This document shows, one piece after another, positions 8,701-20,803 of a DNA stretch of 24,067 nt. Origin of the DNA: Monosiga brevicollis MX1 (Eukaryota; Opisthokonta; Choanoflagellata; Craspedida; Salpingoecidae); assembly GCF_000002865.3 (NCBI RefSeq), contig NW_001865064.1, positions 30,540 through 54,606 on the forward strand. The letters run 5' to 3'. The notes under the pieces are model-generated. The model ran no database searches and was not told where the DNA came from. It saw only the letters and a list, made by a program, of their open reading frames with translations. Made by a program: the position numbers and the translations under genes. Positions within the stretch are counted from its first letter, which is position 1. Each line of letters starts with the position of its first letter.

Positions 8701-11700
8701 CGAAGCACCGCAACGCAGATCATGTTGCGCGCGTTGACGGTCGGAATGTGCCTGTCCGTAGAAACGACGTGTAAAGCCCGCTCAGCAAATGCATACAGAC
8801 CATCCAGACCGTTCAAGTGCGTCTGAACGGCCTCAATCAGCAAAATTGCGGCAGGATGACCCAAAGAGCGGTCCCGAAGACCTCGTGTTGCGTTACAGAG
8901 TAGGCTGCTGTGCAAGGTGCCTGGTGATTCAATGATCCCCACACATTGAGTGGCCAGATCGTCGCCATTGGCGTGGCAAAAGTCCACGACACGCTGCAAA
9001 ATGCGCGCAATGGCAGGCCAGACAGGATCTTGGGCGTTCACCAGATGCTCGTGAGTCGCCTCCGCCTGTGTCTCTACACGATGCAGTTGGTCATGGGTTG
9101 TGGTCCGTCGACAAAAGGGGCAATTGTTGTGTCCTGATTGATTGAACCATTCATCGACGCACTCTTCACACATTTGGTGTCCGCAAGGCAGACGCATGTC
9201 GGGCACCGAGTCCATGCAAATGTCACAGCTCACTTGTTCTGGAAGAGCATCCAAACACTCTGCCACATGGCGCACCACAATCTCCAGAACTGATTCATCA
9301 GCGGAGGGTGTGAACAAGCTCGCCTGCAGCACAAAGTCACTAAAGACAGCCATGGCTTCGGCCACTGCACGCAGCTCACGAACGCGGCCGTCACGCAAGC
9401 ACTGATCAAAAAGCACCCGCAAATGCGCAAACAGGTCATCGCCTGGAGCCATCGCAGAGTCATCTGCAATGCGCACCGTCGTTTGTATGTCCTTGACGGG
9501 CAGCCCTCCTTCAAGCATGTGACCTAGCATGGCATACATGAGGCGGAGGCGAGCAACGTCACGAGATTCTTCAAGGAGCAACTGCCAAGGCATCTCTCCA
9601 ATTGGCGTGCTTGGGCTGAGATTAAATGGTACGACACGTAGGGCCTCAGACAGCTCCTCGATCGTGCGGCGATCTCTTGCGCCAAGGATTCGCTCTCGCC
9701 AGGCATGGCGTAAAGTCGTGGTCACTTGAGGAACAATATCGTCCCCATAAATTCCGGTCATGAGGAATTGGTGTGCTTCAACCTCACCAATCACAGATCG
9801 AAGCGCCTGCACTAAGACTAACAAGCTTCGCACATCCCTTTCCATCTGCATCCAGCGTCGTAATGCCACCGAGGGCGAATACTGAAACTGCTGTGGCAGC
9901 GAACGTGCAAAAATTGCACAGATGCGCAGCTCGACGTCCTTTTGGGCCCATCCCAGCAGCCGCGCCGCATCCAGAAGCAAGGCAACCATGATGTCAGGGT
10001 TCTCCTCAAACGAAATGAGGTCATCAAGGTATGCCAAGGCCTGAGAAGCCGGCCCCGCTGCCGATCCCTCATCACTCGACGTATCCATGGCACTATCACT
10101 CAAATTGTCCACCTCATGCGAGAGGGCACTGCACGCCATCGCTACACCAGGCAGCCAAGCCTGCATACTGCTTAGACCAGGAAGAAGTCGCACAGGTGGC
10201 AGCTCGTGGAGGCCGAGAGGGCGTGGGATGCCTTGCATGCGCTCACAAGCGACTCGAGCGTCGCGCTCTACAGCCAAGTTGAGCGCACGATGCCGCATGC
10301 GAATATCGTAGCGTCCAGACGGATCTATTTGCTCATAGCAATCGGCCGGCTCGATCAAGGCTTGCAAAGTGCCCTGCGCAAGCATTTCGTGCACGATGCG
10401 AGCGCTTGCCGCTTGCAAGGCGCGAACACAGGCTTCCTCCACTGTTTTGCAAAATGGCAGGCCTTCTTGCCGACAATCCACGTCCCGCGCTACGAGTTGC
10501 ACCCAATCTTCTGGCCCCATGGAGGCAAGATACGTGGCACCGATCTTAGTGACAAACAACCATAGTTGTCTCACATCATCACGCTCGCGCAATGCCAGGA
10601 GCAAGCGGGTGGTAAGCTCTTGAATGGTTGCCACTGGGCCATTGGCTGTGCGCGCCAAGCAGTGCCACATGCCCGCAGGCTGCTGAAGCCAGGATTGCAC
10701 GTCTGGAACAAAGGTGTGCACAAGCTCCTCAAACCGAATTTGCCTTAGTGTCACGCGATTCAGCTTTGGCATGTCAAGCGCGTCAACAAACTGCATCGGC
10801 ACATTGGCCGGCAGGTGGCAAGAAGCAGCACTCGCGGAATTTGATCGAGGTACAAACACAATGAGCACAAGCTGTTTTTCAGCCGTGTTGAGTTGCTGGC
10901 GCCGTTGCTGGGCCAATTGCACGATGATATCCAAAGTACTCAACTGTGCCACGTGAAGCCGCAGACAGCACAGCTCGCTGTCACCACGCACAAAGTCATC
11001 CAGACGGGTCTGCAACTCCCGCTCGCTCTGAAACGTCCGTATGTCATGTACCACATGGCGCGCGGTAAGTGGCAATTGCGCAAAGGGTGAATCATACGTC
11101 AGTAGCACACTGATAGGTCCAGCATGCGGAAGCCAGCTTTGCAGGGACTCGACGGGCCGTTGCAGTACTTCCTGCAGAATAAGGCGCGCCAGAGGCATAG
11201 TTGAAGCCTCCGGCGAAGCATTGAGGCCAAGGTACGCCTCTACCGAGAGAATGCCACTCAAAGCACGCGCCACACAGTGTTGAACGAGGCCGTACGGGAC
11301 TTGGGCACAACCTTGACCATGATCACCAGGCATGGACAGCGCAGGCAACACCGCGTGAGCAAGCAATGTGTTGTTGACCGCTACGAAGGCATCCGATTCC
11401 GACAGGCCTGCAGCCCTGGCCAGCATTTTCATGTCTGCTTGAATGTGATCCCACCATTGACGGTGCTGACCGGTGGCCAAAAGCCCAGGAAAGTCAATCA
11501 GCTGCTTCTCAAAGCGGTTTAAAAAAGGGGGATCGTACGTCTGCACTTTGTTTTGATCCATGATAACAACGCACTTGAACTCGGCGTGGACCGGGCACAG
11601 CGGATTTGAATGCTGACCAAAAGCAATGCGGCAGTTTCTCTTCCCCTGAATGGTCACGTACGCTTGATTCAGACAGTCGTACAAAGCGCCATACAAAAAC

Positions 11701-14700
11701 TCAAGGTGGCGCAGGATCAGGACCCCTCCAGCCTCCATAAAGTGGATAATCTGGTTCAGCTTGCCATAGACATACTCCTGTTGGAGGCGATCATCGGGAA
11801 ACGCGCTGCCAACCAGCTCCAATCGGGGCACTTGTTCGACGGGTGGCAGCAATTGATCAAGGGCCACCATCGCCGCATACCCATCCGTGCCCAGCAACAT
11901 GTGACGTGCTTGATAATCTTTCAGATTATTTTCGAGCAACTCAAGAGCCGTCGGAACCAAGAGTGCTCTTGAACCTCGCGTCCGAGGAGCAATGTGGGTC
12001 CAAAACAACTCACAGACGCTAGTCAAATCAGTGCTACGTCCACCAAAGTTGCGGGCAGCTGCAGAGATCACAATGCGACCCAAGCCTTTTTGCAGTGGTT
12101 GTCGCGCCTCTCTCAAAAGCTTGGCACCCTTGCCAATCGCTTTGCACAGCGCATAAAAGTCGCGGAGGCCATAAAAACTGTCATTGCTGGGTTGTAAGAC
12201 AAGTTCGTTGTAGGCGTGCACAACCTTCGTGACCAAGTCTTGAATCTCTTTGCAATCTTGCTCCTCTAAAAACGTGGCCAAAATGGTTTGAGCTGTGTTC
12301 TCAAGTTCCTTCAGGGTGGGAGGCGGGCGCTGAAGAACCACGGCCCTATTCATCTTGGCCGTGTCCAAGCCCCAGTTGGAGACGCCGATCACGGCCAGTG
12401 GCTCGAGTTGCTCAGCGGACGGCTCTAGCAGTTTATGCAAAATCTTGAGCGGGTTGAAGCGTGAATGCTCGGCCAGACCAATCTCGTCCATCAGAACAAC
12501 GGGAAAGGTTTGCTGATACCGTGGCTTGGCCGCATAATCGCGAGCTTGGCGAAACACCTTCTCAATGCCCTCGGAGGTCGAGTCCTCCGATCCTTGGTAG
12601 GGAAAAAGCTGAACGCCCGCATAGGTTTGAAGCAGAGGATCTCGCGAGTCGAGGTTACGAAGGCTACAGTTCACAATGGTGGTTGCCACGGTTTTCGAGT
12701 TGCCAGGCGCCCCAATCAGGATGATCGGCGTGCGAGTGAGGACGCACACTGTTAGCGAGAACACGTTTTGGAGCAGTGCCCGATTCATGGCCAAGTTGGG
12801 ATACGCTGATGTATCCATGCGGCCATAAAGGTTGCGTTCCTCGGCATTGACAACTTGACGCCAGGACTTGATGTCAAAGTTGCTGGGGAGCAGAGATCCT
12901 TGAACGCAGCGAAGAAACGTTTCGCGGGCCATCTGACGTTCTTCAGTGACGGGCATGCGCACAATGTACGCAAGCTGAATGGACAGCACCACGCTGAGGG
13001 CCTCTCTCTGACCATGCAATGCGTGCAGGCGATTTGATGCACTGACGTTGCGTGAAAAGTGATACCAGTAACTATCAGCATGAGAAGAGGGAGGGTCCAG
13101 GCTATCGCGGCGTGCGATATAGTCTTGGAAAAACTTGTAAAACACCAAAAACCGACGAACATCTCGCAAGCTGACGACAAATTCTTCGCTGCGGCCATCC
13201 TGGCGCAAAAATGTATGAAGGCGAGACAGGCCATGGGCCAAGGAGGCAAGTTGGCCGGGGGCGCGCAGTTGCACGTGTTGCATAAGCATCCGTTCGATGT
13301 AATTGGCCTCATCTGCCTCAGCCAAGGCACCAAAATCCCAGACATAGGTCAGCATGGCTTCGGGTAGCGGGTGCACGCGGTAGCGCAACTGCGAACGCTC
13401 GTCAAAGGTCTGAACGACTCGGCCCTGTCGCTTGTTCTCCACGGCCAGCCCTGCACGACGCACTGGTGGTGCGCGACGCTCATACGGGTTACATGCCCCC
13501 ATGACGATCAAATTCTCAGGCAGCGGATCCGTGTACAACTTGCGGCGCACGAGAATATCAGTCAAGAGACCGAGGTACTCGCAGGTATTGACCTCGTCGT
13601 AGAACGCCCATACCTGTTGATCGGGTACCCCGCGTGCTGTTTCGATGACTTGATGTGTAAACGCAACAATGTCCTGGCGTGTGGTTCCAGCATGATGGGG
13701 TAGCTGACGGAAAATGTGCCCGGCTATGCGGCAAAGTTCTTGCAAAAGGCTTGTTTTACCAATGCCAGCCTGTCCCATCAAGATGATGGGCTGAAGCGCA
13801 TCGGCACGCAGGACAATCATCGCCATCTTGAGCATATTGTCGGCTGTCAAGGAGTAGTTGCCAACAGGAGGACGATGTGCATCGTTATGGGAGGTCAGGG
13901 CACGCAATCTTTCAATCATTTGTTCCGGAGACGAACTGGCCAGGGATTTTGGCGGTTCGAGCTGGCTTTGTAAAAGTTGCCGAATTTCAGCATCTAAATC
14001 CGAGGGATCCTTGTACAAGATTGAAATGCAGCCGTCAACCTGCATGAGAACGAGGATGTGCGTCGCATCGTCCCACCGCACAAACTCTGAGAATGACGCA
14101 AGCATGGCATCAACGAGATTGCCCTCGTGATGTTGCTGGCGCTCACGTGCTGCGAGGGTGGAGCGAGCAGCAAATGTGCGCACCGTCTCCAGGAGGTGTC
14201 GCAAAAGCCGTGTGCGAAAGCCGCGAGGCACGGACATGTCACGTAGCACGTCGGGTTTTAGAAAAATAGATTTGTCAAAGCGAACAAGTTGCTGATGGAG
14301 GATGCTGATGAAGACGTCCAGTTCTGCGTAGCCTGCCGCGGGCTGATGTTCAAGAAAGTGTCGTTGAAGAAGTTGGCGACAGACTTCCTCTTCCAGCGCT
14401 TCACTGGTGTGTTCATCGGTCAGAGGTGCCTCTACATTGTTAGCATCCAGTTGATACAGGTAGCGACACACAATTTGCACGGGCGTATTCGGATCGCTTG
14501 GAACGCGCAGGTCGTTGACCGTACTTTCAATCAACTCCCACTGCAAGGCACGCAAGAGAGGCATGCACTGCTCGAGGTGGTTGCCAACTGTGTTGGCCAG
14601 CTCAATGTAAAAGCGGGTCCCTGGTCTCAGGGATACCAGCTTGCACCAGCTTGGTGTGGCTTGGAGCAAGAGGAGGTGCAACAGCAACTTCTGCACGGCC

Positions 14701-17700
14701 ACGGCACGCTCAGCCACCAGAGGGCCGATATCAACGTGCACGACCAAGGGTGGCTGGTCAGGGTGGCAAGGATGACGTGTGACAATTTGTTCCAACGCGG
14801 CTTGCACAGCCAGAAGGTCAGGATCGTCTTGGATGGATAGCAGCGCAAAACTCTGTTCCTCAGGGACCTGCTGCTCAATCCACCGACTCTTGCCTTGGCG
14901 CGGCGCTTGCGACATCACTACAGTCGAACTGACGCAGCGTGCAGGAAAGCATGCGCGCACCAAGGCAGCAAGATTTTCTCGGCTGCCATCCGGCAGCTGG
15001 TGTTGCACGGCTGGAATAGACATGCTCACGTGGTCAACTGCCTGGCCGCCTGGACCACGCAATGCAATGATATAAAAATAGCCCCGACGTTGAGTCTGCA
15101 ATTTCACCAGTGCCGTCTGAACCTCATCGTGCAGGTAGTCTGGGCGATAAACAACAAATGGGGTGCTATCGCCTGCAGCTGCCGTTCCCCAGCCCAGCTG
15201 TAAAAAGCGGTGGATTTGTAAGGCCGTGGTGGAGGAGTCACAGATCAAGACATGTGCGCTCGACGGTCGCGCTCCCGCAAGGGCAAAGGGCAGATGAAGG
15301 GCACATAAGCAACTAAGGTCATTCTGGCAAGCCAGTACCTGTGGTCGCGTCCCATCATGGGTTGGCAATTCGAGCGCACCCGGCGGCTGATAACGCTGTG
15401 GTTCCGGATTCGGACCCAGGGTGGCCTCGGTGAGTTGCAGCAGGGCGCGTAGAGCTTCGCACAAATTATCAAGCAGTAGGCCAGAGCGTTGGGTGTTCTT
15501 GTTTGGTGAGGACTGAGCCCAATTCTGGGCAATGCGGAGCACATCATCTTCGTTTGGCAACACATCATAACTCAGGTAGGCCACGAGGGGCCACAAGTTG
15601 TCCAACGAGTTGGTCTCACGGACGCTTTGAAAACAGTCATATACGTAAACCAATTGTGGTCCGGGGAAACGAGCCAGCTCGGGTGATTCAGTGCATCTCT
15701 GATCAATGATTGCGGTCCATCCTTCCAATTCGCACTCTAGCTCGGTGCTTAAGGCTTTGAGCGGTTCTTGCTGAAAATCAGTCGTAAAAGCCTCGTCAAG
15801 ATAGGCACCCATGTAGCCGCACGTCGCATATTCCTTGGCTATAGCTTTCAGACGATCAGCTTCCGCGCATGCGGCACGAAACTCGGTCATGGCTCGGGCT
15901 AGATCTGCTTCGGCCGAGCCGTACAGTTGTGACCGCGCACGGAGATCCTGCAAGCGATCCCAATTCAGTTGCTGGGCATCACCAGCAGGCGCGTTGTCGC
16001 TGACTGTCTCGACTGTGATGGCATGTGAGTGTGTGGTCGAATTCCAGCGCACAGAGAGTTTGGGCTGGTTTTGCATCAAATGCTGGATGCGGAGCTTGGC
16101 TGATCCTGATCGATCCGTCACGTTTTCCCAGAGGTTGCGAAGGGATCGCGCGCTAGTGCAGCATGAATGAACCAGTACTGCTAGATCTCTGCCACCCGGT
16201 ACTCCAGCCTGCTGCTGTTGGCGGTCATTGAGCTGATCGAACTGTTGCACTAGATGGGCTAGCCAGCCTTGGACATTGGTGCCTTGGCTGCGCAGAGTGG
16301 GAGCAATAATGTGATGCAGCGTGACAAAGTCATTGACGGCTGCCTCAGAGGCGGCATACTGGTCTGCGGAAACGCTCTCGGCGCCCATGATGAGACCACG
16401 CACATCCTCATCGAGGGAGATCCGGAGCAGGTCAAAAAGCTCGCCGCCATGAGCAAGCTCACGGACCACCGCCCAGATGTTGACCGACAAGCGATTCGTT
16501 TGTGCGTCGAGCAGGGCGAAGCAGTCGCTCAAAACTTGCAATTCGGTGTCGAGATTTGACAACAGCTCGAGGACGTTGGCACTAATGTCTAGCAATTGGC
16601 CTGAAGCGCGAATCCCAAAGGGCTGCAGCAGTTCTGCCAAGCGCGACAGGAGGCGACTACGGTCTTGTATCTCAACTGCTCTCCAGAGCAATTGGACCAG
16701 TTCGACTGGCTGCCCTCGGTATCTGCCAAGATCAAGGCGCGAAAACCACATCTCGGTCTCCTTGCGGCGCTGCTCGATGGGTGCGCGCGCCAGGCATTGA
16801 AACACCCATGCAATTGTCACGAGATTGGCCTCGGGCTGTAAAATGGCACGAAGATCTTCATCCAGTGTCTGCTGAACAGGCTCCAATAAGCCTGCATAAG
16901 AGACGTCCAGTGGATCAGCCAAAGAGCGCTGGGCCCTTTCACGCTCCAGTACCACGCTGTGAATCAAAGCTCCCACATTAGATAAAGCCCCAGCAGCCTC
17001 AGCCCCCTCGATCGCATCCTCATCTTGACCATCATTGATAAGAGCACCATCTTCATCCCCATCACCGTCTCCGTCACCTAGGCTAAAAGCATCTTCATCG
17101 TCCGTGTCGCCGTGGTCTTCAAGAACAAAGGCGTCTTCGTCCTCGTCGCTGTTGTTGATCAGAAGACCATTGCTCACATTCAAGGAGCGAGCGCGTAGCT
17201 CGCGACAAACCACGTGCTGTAGTACTTGCGAATCAAGAGGTGCTGCACGATAGGCAAGAAACGCACGTAGATCCTCAGGAAGCAACCAATCGGCACGCGG
17301 TAAGCTCTCGGCGTCGGCTTCAAACTGACTAAGCTGTACTTGAAGCGCCTCGACATGGCGGGCGGTTGCCTCGGCCTCGGCTATGCGCGCAGACTGCAAC
17401 AGATAGTCGAGGGCTGATCGGACGACCTCCATCTTTTCTTGGTAGGCAGTGACGGCTTGGCGCAGGTCCAAAGTCGGATCAAGGACGGCGCAGTCCGTGT
17501 CTGCCCAACGGTACAGTTGTTGAAGTTGCTGGTCGCTGCAGGACTCGCACAGCTGACGTGCAAACGCCAGCGTGGCCGAGCCATTGTGCACAGCGCGCAC
17601 AGTATCGTTCCATGCGTGCACGACCGCTGCGACGCGTGGCTCGCTACGAATTGCGGCTGCGAGATGGTTTTTCGGAGCTTCGGCGTCTGAAGCGTGCAGA

Positions 17701-20700
17701 GCTGCCATGATTTGATTCCAAAATGATCGTTGATACGCCAGGTTAGCCAAGAGAAGACCCAGGGCATCATGCTCCGGCGGCCCTTGCATAGCCGCCTCCA
17801 CGCGCAACGCGCTAGCGTAAAGCTGAAGGCTCAGCGCCTGCAGGTCAGGCAGAGCCAAACCTAAGAGCCCCTGCAAAAGCTGAGCATCTGGCTCCAGCTG
17901 AGCAGATTGTCTCTGGGCACCCTGCTGCAAAACTTTTGCGTGCAGTACAAGCATTGAAGGTGGGGCATCGATCGTGAAGCACTTGTCATGAATGGTATGG
18001 TGCAGCAGTACTGGCAGTGAAAACATTTGAACCAGGCGTTCCACCAGCTGATCACCAACGTCTGTTTCGGTAATAGGGCCAGGCTCGGCAGCATAGCGTT
18101 GCAGAATGACCGCGTATTCTGGTGGAGACTGATTGCGGAAACCGCTGGAGAGCAAGAGGTCCAAGTGCCTTGCAGATGACACAGCGCCCAGCTCGCTTGG
18201 TCGCACGTGACGCAAAACTGCGAGATGGCACCTCCACGTGTCCCAAGAGTCAGCTGTCACGGTAGAATCAAGCTGAAACGCGGAATTGCAGCGCAAGGTA
18301 TGCTCAAGAAGTGACTGGGTGTCCTGAGGATGCTCACGCCACCACACCACTTGCTGTTGTGCAAACTGATCCGAAAGAAATTGCTGAACAAGGGAGGACA
18401 AGCCAGGCTCTATCGGTCGGCTGAGCAAAGCACGGATGTTGGGCGGGGTCAGCTTTGTGAGCCCAGTTTGAAACGCGGCAAGGAGTCGGTCGCGCGACTT
18501 TGTGCCAGCAGCATGCCACGCCATTTGTTCCTCAAGTGTTTCATACAATAGAATCAAAGTGGTACTGCTGACAGAAGGACAACGCAAAATTTCAGACACG
18601 AGCGTGGCGGCGTGGTCTTGTAGCAGCACTTGGTCGTCTCGACAGGCTGTAATGAGCACTCGGGCGTCTTCATCGGTGACAATCGGGACTGAAGCTGGCG
18701 GTTTGCGCCCAACTGAGTTCACCTCAGGAACGCCCAGGCTTGCACGCAAGAGAAACTGGAAGACAGGATCCACCCGCCTGAGCGACCCTTTAACCAGCTC
18801 GCTGAGCACCTTTTCCATGCGATCCGCCACTGCTGGCTCTAGTTGAGAAGCGATTCGCTGCACGAACGGTGGCGCCTCGCGATAGGCGCGCTGCAGAAAG
18901 TATTTGTCTACACCATCCAAATAGATCTTGCCTGCAGCCAAAAACGCATGGAAGAGAGGCAGAAGTGCCACACGCTGAGGGAGATTGTCTTCAGCTTGTC
19001 GAACAAGTGCAAGCATGCATTCGCAACGTTCACGGGTATTGTAGAAGGCATAGGCAAAGGCGTCGACAAACTCGGCTTGCTCCCTCAAAGCAGTTGTGGG
19101 GGCTGGTTTGGCGTCGATGTGCCACTCTTCAAGGGACCGCTGTTGAAGCTTCAAGAAGGCAATCTTGTTCTGGAATGAGACAGACGAATGGCTTGACACA
19201 AACACAGAGACGTGTCGATCGCTCAGCGGTCGAACGGCTTGCCGAGTTACCACCCGATCCGTGGTCAAGTTCTCGAGCAGTTCTGCATGGCTTGGCTCGG
19301 AATCCGCACTTTTTTTGCTTGAGAAGAAGCGCTTAAACGAGGAAAATATCTGGCCTGCGGTGCTCTTGGGCTTGCAAAGGTGAATCTCAAGATTTAGCTT
19401 TTGCCAACTCGTGAGGAAGCTAGATGCCAGTTCCATCGTCACACAAGCACACAGTACGCCTGACACAGCCGTCTGATGGGCAGATACAACGGGAGTGAGA
19501 AGTTAGATAAAGGATAAATGAACAGGACCGTAACGCGCAAGCACACGACAGAGTTGATGTGGCTGCTTCAACCAGATAACACACCGGTTGAAACAAAATG
19601 CCATGCTCAACGTCTTTTGCTCCAAGGTCCCTGGCATCACCAGTCAAAACAAAACACCGATCGGCGTCCAGCTGTTGCTCAACTGCCAGATACACGGCCT
19701 GCAGGTAGAGAACAAGGTTAGATAATCAACGCAATAAGCAACTCAAAAAAAAAAAAAAAAAAAAAAAGAATGAAGAAGAAAAATTTGAACAGACCTACCA
19801 TCTCGCAATGCTCAAGGGAAGTCGAAGTCATCGCTGTGGGGAAAGAATTTGTGGCCCGCTGGGCGGCGCGATCTGGGGTTGGACCACCTCGACGCACACG
19901 GAGATGAACGTCACCTTGTTTCGATGATTTTTTGTGATCTTCGATGAGCTTTTTGACATTGTCAAGATTGACAACAGAGCCATTGATAGAAAGAATTTCG
20001 TCTCCGTCCTTCAGCTCGAAGCCTTGCCCTTTGTATTGAATCACTTGGGTTTGTACTTCACTGACAAACGTCGGGCGGTCGCTGTCACGATGAAAGACCT
20101 TGTGGCCGTTGCGAGTATGCAAGGAAGCCAGAAAAATATCAAGTTCTTTGGGCTGTGGAGACTGTGTCGTAGACGCTTCAAAGGATGGGGGTGCAGCAGC
20201 AGTCGCGCCAGGTTGCTGGGTTTGTCCCGAATCCGCGGGGTTGTTGGAGTGAGTGGCTGGCCGATGGGAAACGTGGGCATCAACGTCTACAACTGTGCGT
20301 TGCTGCGGCGAGGCGACGTTGCTCAGATCGGCAGTGTTGCTACTGTCACTACCATCGCCATGTCTGATCTCGTCGGGCCGTCTCGGTTCGTTCGTGTCGG
20401 AGGACGTGGCAGTGGTGGATACCAGCGGGTCCGAGGCCGCAATTGGCGCGGGTGTGGAGGCGGCTGTAACCTGCACGCTTGGCGCGGAGGCGGCCGTGGC
20501 TTCGACCTGCACGCTTGGCGCGGAGGCGGCCGGTAGAGACGGCGTCGGCTCCTCGGCAGTTGCAGCGGTACATGGTCTTTGCGTGGATCCATGACTTTTG
20601 TTGTCGCCCTCGTTGTCGCTGTCGTTCGCATCTGATTCGCAGCTGCTGCTGACGCTGGCCGTTTCCCAAACGGATTGACTGAGATCAGCGTCATTCGGGG

Positions 20701-20803
20701 ACGTTTGGCCCGATTCAACATTTGCTGCAGGGGCCGTTCTCAGCCTTGGATCGCCTTGGGCACCACCCCCAGCGGCGCTGCCCTTGGGCGGCTCCTGGTC
20801 CAT
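5793..20803 (-). CDS. Giant RNF213 (mysterin)-family AAA+ E3 ubiquitin ligase with an N-terminal PDZ domain
   Basis: My model joins 19799-20803, 19585-19698 and 5793-19472, all phase 0, for about 4,932 residues. Residues 1-215 are low-complexity and acidic or Ala/Ser/Thr-rich. A PDZ domain follows at about 218-306 (GDEILSING at 267-275). Residues 336-373 (RCFVLTGDARDLGAKD) look like the start of a CBM20-like fold; this is weak. A long arm includes an acidic insert at about 1146-1201. AAA module one has Walker A GQAGIGKT (K2279), Walker B WAFYDE (E2333) and ACNPY. AAA module two has GAPGNSKT (K2633), LMDEIGLAE (E2703) and SNWGLDTAKMNR. FLNRFEKQ near 3024 fits a later AAA unit. The C3HC4 RING spans C3789-C3827. 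An RZ-type finger follows at C4239-C4262 with Phe4243 where His is expected. Animal RNF213 is about 5,200 residues with this domain order. The start ATG at 20803 has a good context (G at -3 and +4) and an in-frame TGA upstream. The stop is TAG at 5793-5795. A shorter product from the ATG at 19436 (ACGATGG context) is possible. Confidence 0.85.
19473..19584 (-). other. Intron 2 of the PDZ-RNF213 gene
   Basis: A 112-nt phase-0 intron. The donor is CAACCG then GTGTGT. The acceptor end reads TATCTAAC, then a pyrimidine-rich stretch and GCCCATCAG. Removing it links GILFQP to TAVSGV and on into the 13.68-kb frame. If it is retained, the upstream frame stops at about 19420. Confidence 0.7.
19699..19798 (-). 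other. Intron 1 of the PDZ-RNF213 gene
   Basis: A 100-nt phase-0 intron. The donor is GAGATG then GTAGGT. The acceptor end reads TATCTAAC, then CTTGTTCTCTACCTGCAG. It contains a run of 23 T on the gene's strand (19745-19767). The shared TATCTAAC element in both introns supports the two-intron model. Confidence 0.75.

Noticed and set aside
19437-19466. Start of the giant frame at GTG 19466
   Set aside because: A GTG start is not expected in a eukaryotic nuclear gene. The codon lies inside exon 3 of the spliced model. The first ATG (19436) is kept only as an alternative start.
19934-20536. A 200-codon plus-strand frame opposite the PDZ exon
   Set aside because: The minus strand reads a clear PDZ motif (GDEILSING). 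The plus-strand product is Gly/Arg-rich low complexity produced by the antisense of an Ala/Ser/Thr-rich linker.
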